NCBI GenBank assembly: GCA_001701295.1
Contig: DAAV01000041.1
Location: 5,625-11,740, forward strand
Origin: Bacteroidales bacterium H10
GTDB taxonomy: Bacteria; Bacteroidota; Bacteroidia; Bacteroidales; Muribaculaceae
Direction: 5' to 3'
DNA length: 6,116 nt
Shown here: in pieces, positions 5,615 through 6,116 of the stretch
How positions within the stretch are numbered: the first letter of the stretch is position 1
Layout of the letters: each line of letters begins with the position of its first letter
Notes under the pieces: generated by a model
Told to the model about the DNA's origin: nothing
The model's input: the letters and a program-made list of their open reading frames with translations, nothing else
Databases searched by the model: none
Position numbers and translations under genes: made by a program

Positions 5615-6116
5615 ATGATACTATATTTCTCCGGCACCGGAAATTCGCGACATGTCGCCTTATCTCTCGGCAATATATTGTCTGAGGAGGTTTTGTCTAT
5701 TCCTGATACGGATCCGATGACACTGACGTTAAGCGGAAAAAATCTTATAATGGTTTTCCCGATATATTCATGGGGAGTGCCGCCGCTCGTGCTCGACTAC
5801 ATAGCCGGGCTTCCCGATTCTTTTATCAGAACCATCACTGATAGAAAGGTCCCGGTTTTAATGGTTGCCACATGTGGCGATGAGGTCGCGTATGCTCCTG
5901 AAATGTTCAGGGACGCATGGCTTAAAAGGAATATTGACGTTGCAGCGGTATGGGGAGTTATTATGCCCAACAACTATGTGCTGCTGCCCGGATTCAATGT
6001 AGATAAGCCCAAGATTGAACAAAGGAAACTCGATGAATCCTCAGCCCGGATACGCCAAATTGCAGCTAAAATAAAAAAACAGGAGTGGGAGACTGATGTG
6101 ATACGCGGCAGTTGGT
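5615..6116 (+). CDS. EFR1-family flavodoxin/ferredoxin protein, N-terminal flavodoxin domain, cut by the window edge
   Basis: The open frame starts at 5615, 5 bases after the holA stop, and runs for 167 codons plus one base without a stop. The N-terminus MILYFSGTGNSRHVALSL has the flavodoxin SGTGN phosphate-binding loop for FMN. It continues with MVFPIYSWGVPPLVLDYI (residues 46-63), ATCGDE (86-91) and MPNNYVLLPGFNVDKPKI (112-129), the pattern of EFR1 proteins (an N-terminal flavodoxin fold joined to a C-terminal pair of 4Fe-4S clusters). The ferredoxin half, with two CxxCxxCxxxC motifs, would be expected beyond the right edge but cannot be seen. Such proteins are probably cytoplasmic electron carriers in anaerobes; the redox partner is unknown. 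There is no obvious promoter or Shine-Dalgarno, so expression is probably by readthrough from holA. The flavodoxin domain is certain; the EFR1 assignment is strong but based on half of the protein. Confidence 0.85.
   Translation, partial: MILYFSGTGNSRHVALSLGNILSEEVLSIPDTDPMTLTLSGKNLIMVFPIYSWGVPPLVLDYIAGLPDSFIRTITDRKVPVLMVATCGDEVAYAPEMFRDAWLKRNIDVAAVWGVIMPNNYVLLPGFNVDKPKIEQRKLDESSARIRQIAAKIKKQEWETDVIRGSW

Overview
The window looks like a chromosomal segment of a member of the phylum Bacteroidota, most likely order Bacteroidales. MreB, MreC, MreD and PBP2 all read as the Bacteroidales versions (for example the MreB N-terminus MGLFSFTQEIAMDLG). Two promoters fit the Bacteroidota sigma-ABfr consensus (TTG/TTTG, about 20 bases, TAnnTTTG), and ribosome binding sites are weak or absent. 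The family or genus is not determined; a Muribaculaceae-like gut or rumen lineage would fit but is inference only.

Left half, minus strand (3501 down to 1): a cell-shape and elongasome operon in the order promoter, about 147-base leader, mreB, mreC, mreD, mrdA. The genes are tightly packed, with gaps of 39, 4 and 16 bases. mrdA (PBP2) runs off the left edge after 293 codons, before its catalytic serine. MreB forms the cytoplasmic filament, MreC and MreD connect it through the inner membrane, and PBP2 crosslinks peptidoglycan; rodA would be expected next, outside the window. Two clear RNA hairpins lie in this operon: one fills most of the mreB-mreC gap, and a perfect 14-bp stem lies inside the 5' end of mreC.

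Middle (3318-3646): a divergent intergenic region with back-to-back promoters, one for mreB and one for the rightward genes. The rightward promoter falls inside the upstream extension of the next open frame, so its start is placed at 3647 rather than 3506.

Right half, plus strand (3593 to the end): a compact run of a CPBP-family intramembrane protease, holA (DNA polymerase III delta, the clamp-loader subunit that opens the sliding clamp), and the N-terminal flavodoxin part of an EFR1-type flavodoxin/ferredoxin protein cut by the right edge. Gaps are 4 and 5 bases, so these are probably co-transcribed although their functions are unrelated.

No mobile elements, CRISPR arrays, RNA genes or convincing rho-independent terminators were seen. 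This is mostly an ordinary housekeeping region; the points worth a second look are the hairpins and leader of the mre operon and the corrected protease start. No undescribed multi-gene system was found.
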